Position numbers and translations under genes: made by a program
The notes under the pieces: model-generated
The model's database searches: none
Seen by the model: the letters and a program-made list of their open reading frames with translations, nothing else
Told to the model about the DNA's origin: nothing
Assembly: GCA_025936115.1 (NCBI GenBank)
Contig: JAICTZ010000059.1
Span: forward strand, 1 to 33,130
Reading direction: 5' to 3'
Source of the DNA: Polyangiaceae bacterium
GTDB taxonomy: Bacteria; Myxococcota_A; Polyangia; Polyangiales; Polyangiaceae
Length of the DNA stretch: 33,130 nucleotides
In this document: piece by piece, positions 32,583 to 33,130 of the stretch
How the letters are laid out: the number at the start of each line of letters is the position of its first letter
Numbering within the stretch: the stretch's first letter is position 1

Positions 32583-33130
32583 AGGGTGTTGAAGAAGGCG
32601 GCTTGGGGAGGTGCTGGGAAGACCCATCACCGCGGCATGTTGTGACCGGGAGCGCGGTTGGCGCCCGGGTCTGTCCGAGTCTCACGTGGGTGCCGGCAGC
32701 AGGCGGGCCATTCGGACGAGGTTGTAGGCTGCGCCGACGACGTAGGCGGCGAGCTGCGTGCGCTCGAGCCCTTTGAAGCGAGTTCGGCGGAAGCCCCCGA
32801 CCGTTTTCGCCCATCCGAAGATCTCTTCGACTCGTTTCCGAATCCGCTGACTGACGGCATAGCCGGCGTGCCGCGTTGTCCGCTCGTCGATCGCGGAAGT
32901 TCGGCTGGTATTGCGCGCGATGTGAGGAGTGATCCCGTACAGCCGGCACTGCTCGACGAATTCCTCGGCATCGTAGCCCTTGTCCGCTCCGACCGTGATT
33001 TGACCGGAAATTCCCGCGTTCTCCACGAGCATCAGCAGCGCCTGATCGCGCTCGGCGGTCCCGTTCGCTTCGCTCACCCGAAAGTCTACGAGCAGGCCGT
33101 TGCGGTTCTCCATCAGCGCGTGAGCGCCGA
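32583..33130 (-). mobile_element. IS5-family insertion sequence, left end and part of transposase
   Basis: The element appears to begin right after the TOS1-like stop codon with a GGGTGTTGAAGAAGG-type end, similar to termini of many IS5-group elements. It runs out of the window on the right, so the second terminal repeat and the target duplication cannot be seen. The left boundary is estimated to within a few bases. The transposase is on the minus strand. Confidence 0.65.
32682..33130 (-). CDS. IS5-family DDE transposase (5' end beyond window)
   Basis: The C-terminal 149 residues of a transposase; the frame is open to the right edge (GAHALMENRNGLLVDFRVSE). Visible landmarks are ITVGADKGYDAEEFVEQCR with the second catalytic Asp, TPHIARNTSR, AIDERTTRHAGYAVSQR, and the R-x3-E-x6-K signature in RKRVEEIFGWAK giving the catalytic Glu, followed by AAYNLVRMARLL. 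These are typical of IS5/IS1182-like DDE transposases. The N-terminal part with the first Asp lies outside the window. The C-terminus looks complete, so nothing argues against activity from what can be seen. Confidence 0.9.
   Translation of the reverse strand, partial: GAHALMENRNGLLVDFRVSEANGTAERDQALLMLVENAGISGQITVGADKGYDAEEFVEQCRLYGITPHIARNTSRTSAIDERTTRHAGYAVSQRIRKRVEEIFGWAKTVGGFRRTRFKGLERTQLAAYVVGAAYNLVRMARLLPAPT

Noticed and set aside
24771..33130. Integron integrase gene and attI site
   Set aside because: Looked for a tyrosine recombinase with the IntI patch on both strands and for a GTTRRRY site left of the PIN remnant; none seen, so the array is called integrase-less.

Overview
The window reads as chromosome of a high-GC myxobacterium, most likely Polyangiales (Sorangium/Polyangium-like). 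Supporting signs are many secreted lipoproteins with long Gly/Ala/Ser/Thr-rich spacers, three proteins with MYXO-CTERM-type tails (Cys motif, transmembrane helix, Arg cluster), and an ECF sigma factor overlapping a membrane-anchored partner. No rRNA, tRNA, CRISPR array or phage gene was seen.

Region 1 (1-17.9 kb) is an arabinan/arabinoxylan utilisation locus. A tightly packed minus-strand run reads GH54 arabinofuranosidase (8061-10067), GH54 arabinofuranosidase (6938-8047), araB, araA, araD, a LamB-type porin, and then an ECF sigma factor with a TPR-like membrane protein that leaves the left edge. A plus-strand pair follows across a 508-bp divergent spacer: a CE1-type esterase (10576-12075) and a third GH54 (12135-14078). 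A convergent minus-strand pair encodes a GH39 xylosidase-like and a GH43-CBM6 arabinofuranosidase-like protein. Together these can deacylate arabinoxylan, release arabinose at the cell surface, admit it through the porin, and convert it to D-xylulose-5-phosphate. No AraC/AraR-type regulator is visible.

Region 2 (18-25.8 kb) is housekeeping and accessory. It holds an ArsR-methyltransferase fusion (SahR-like) in operon with cobalamin-dependent metH, with a palindrome at the regulator's start. It also holds a small CWC cysteine-rich protein, a lipoprotein with six unusual Cys-rich repeats, and an AEC-family transporter.

Region 3 (25.8-30.2 kb) is the most unusual part: a decayed integron gene-cassette array without an integrase (CALIN-like). 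Five attC-like sites (three clear, one half-site, one long divergent) separate small plus-strand genes, mostly toxin-antitoxin modules. These are a truncated PIN toxin with an intact antitoxin, a Doc-type antitoxin whose toxin is cut after about 8 codons and joined to a glycosylase-like gene, a truncated RES protein ending in a half-attC, and an apparently intact Xre/RES pair. The last cassette carries a myxobacterial-style Gly-rich lipoprotein.

Region 4 (30.2-33.1 kb) has two overlapping genes for secreted lipoproteins resembling proteins known mainly from plants and fungi: a thaumatin-like protein and a TOS1/YJL171C (DUF2401)-like protein. An IS5-family element begins within a few bases of the second gene's stop codon and runs off the right edge.
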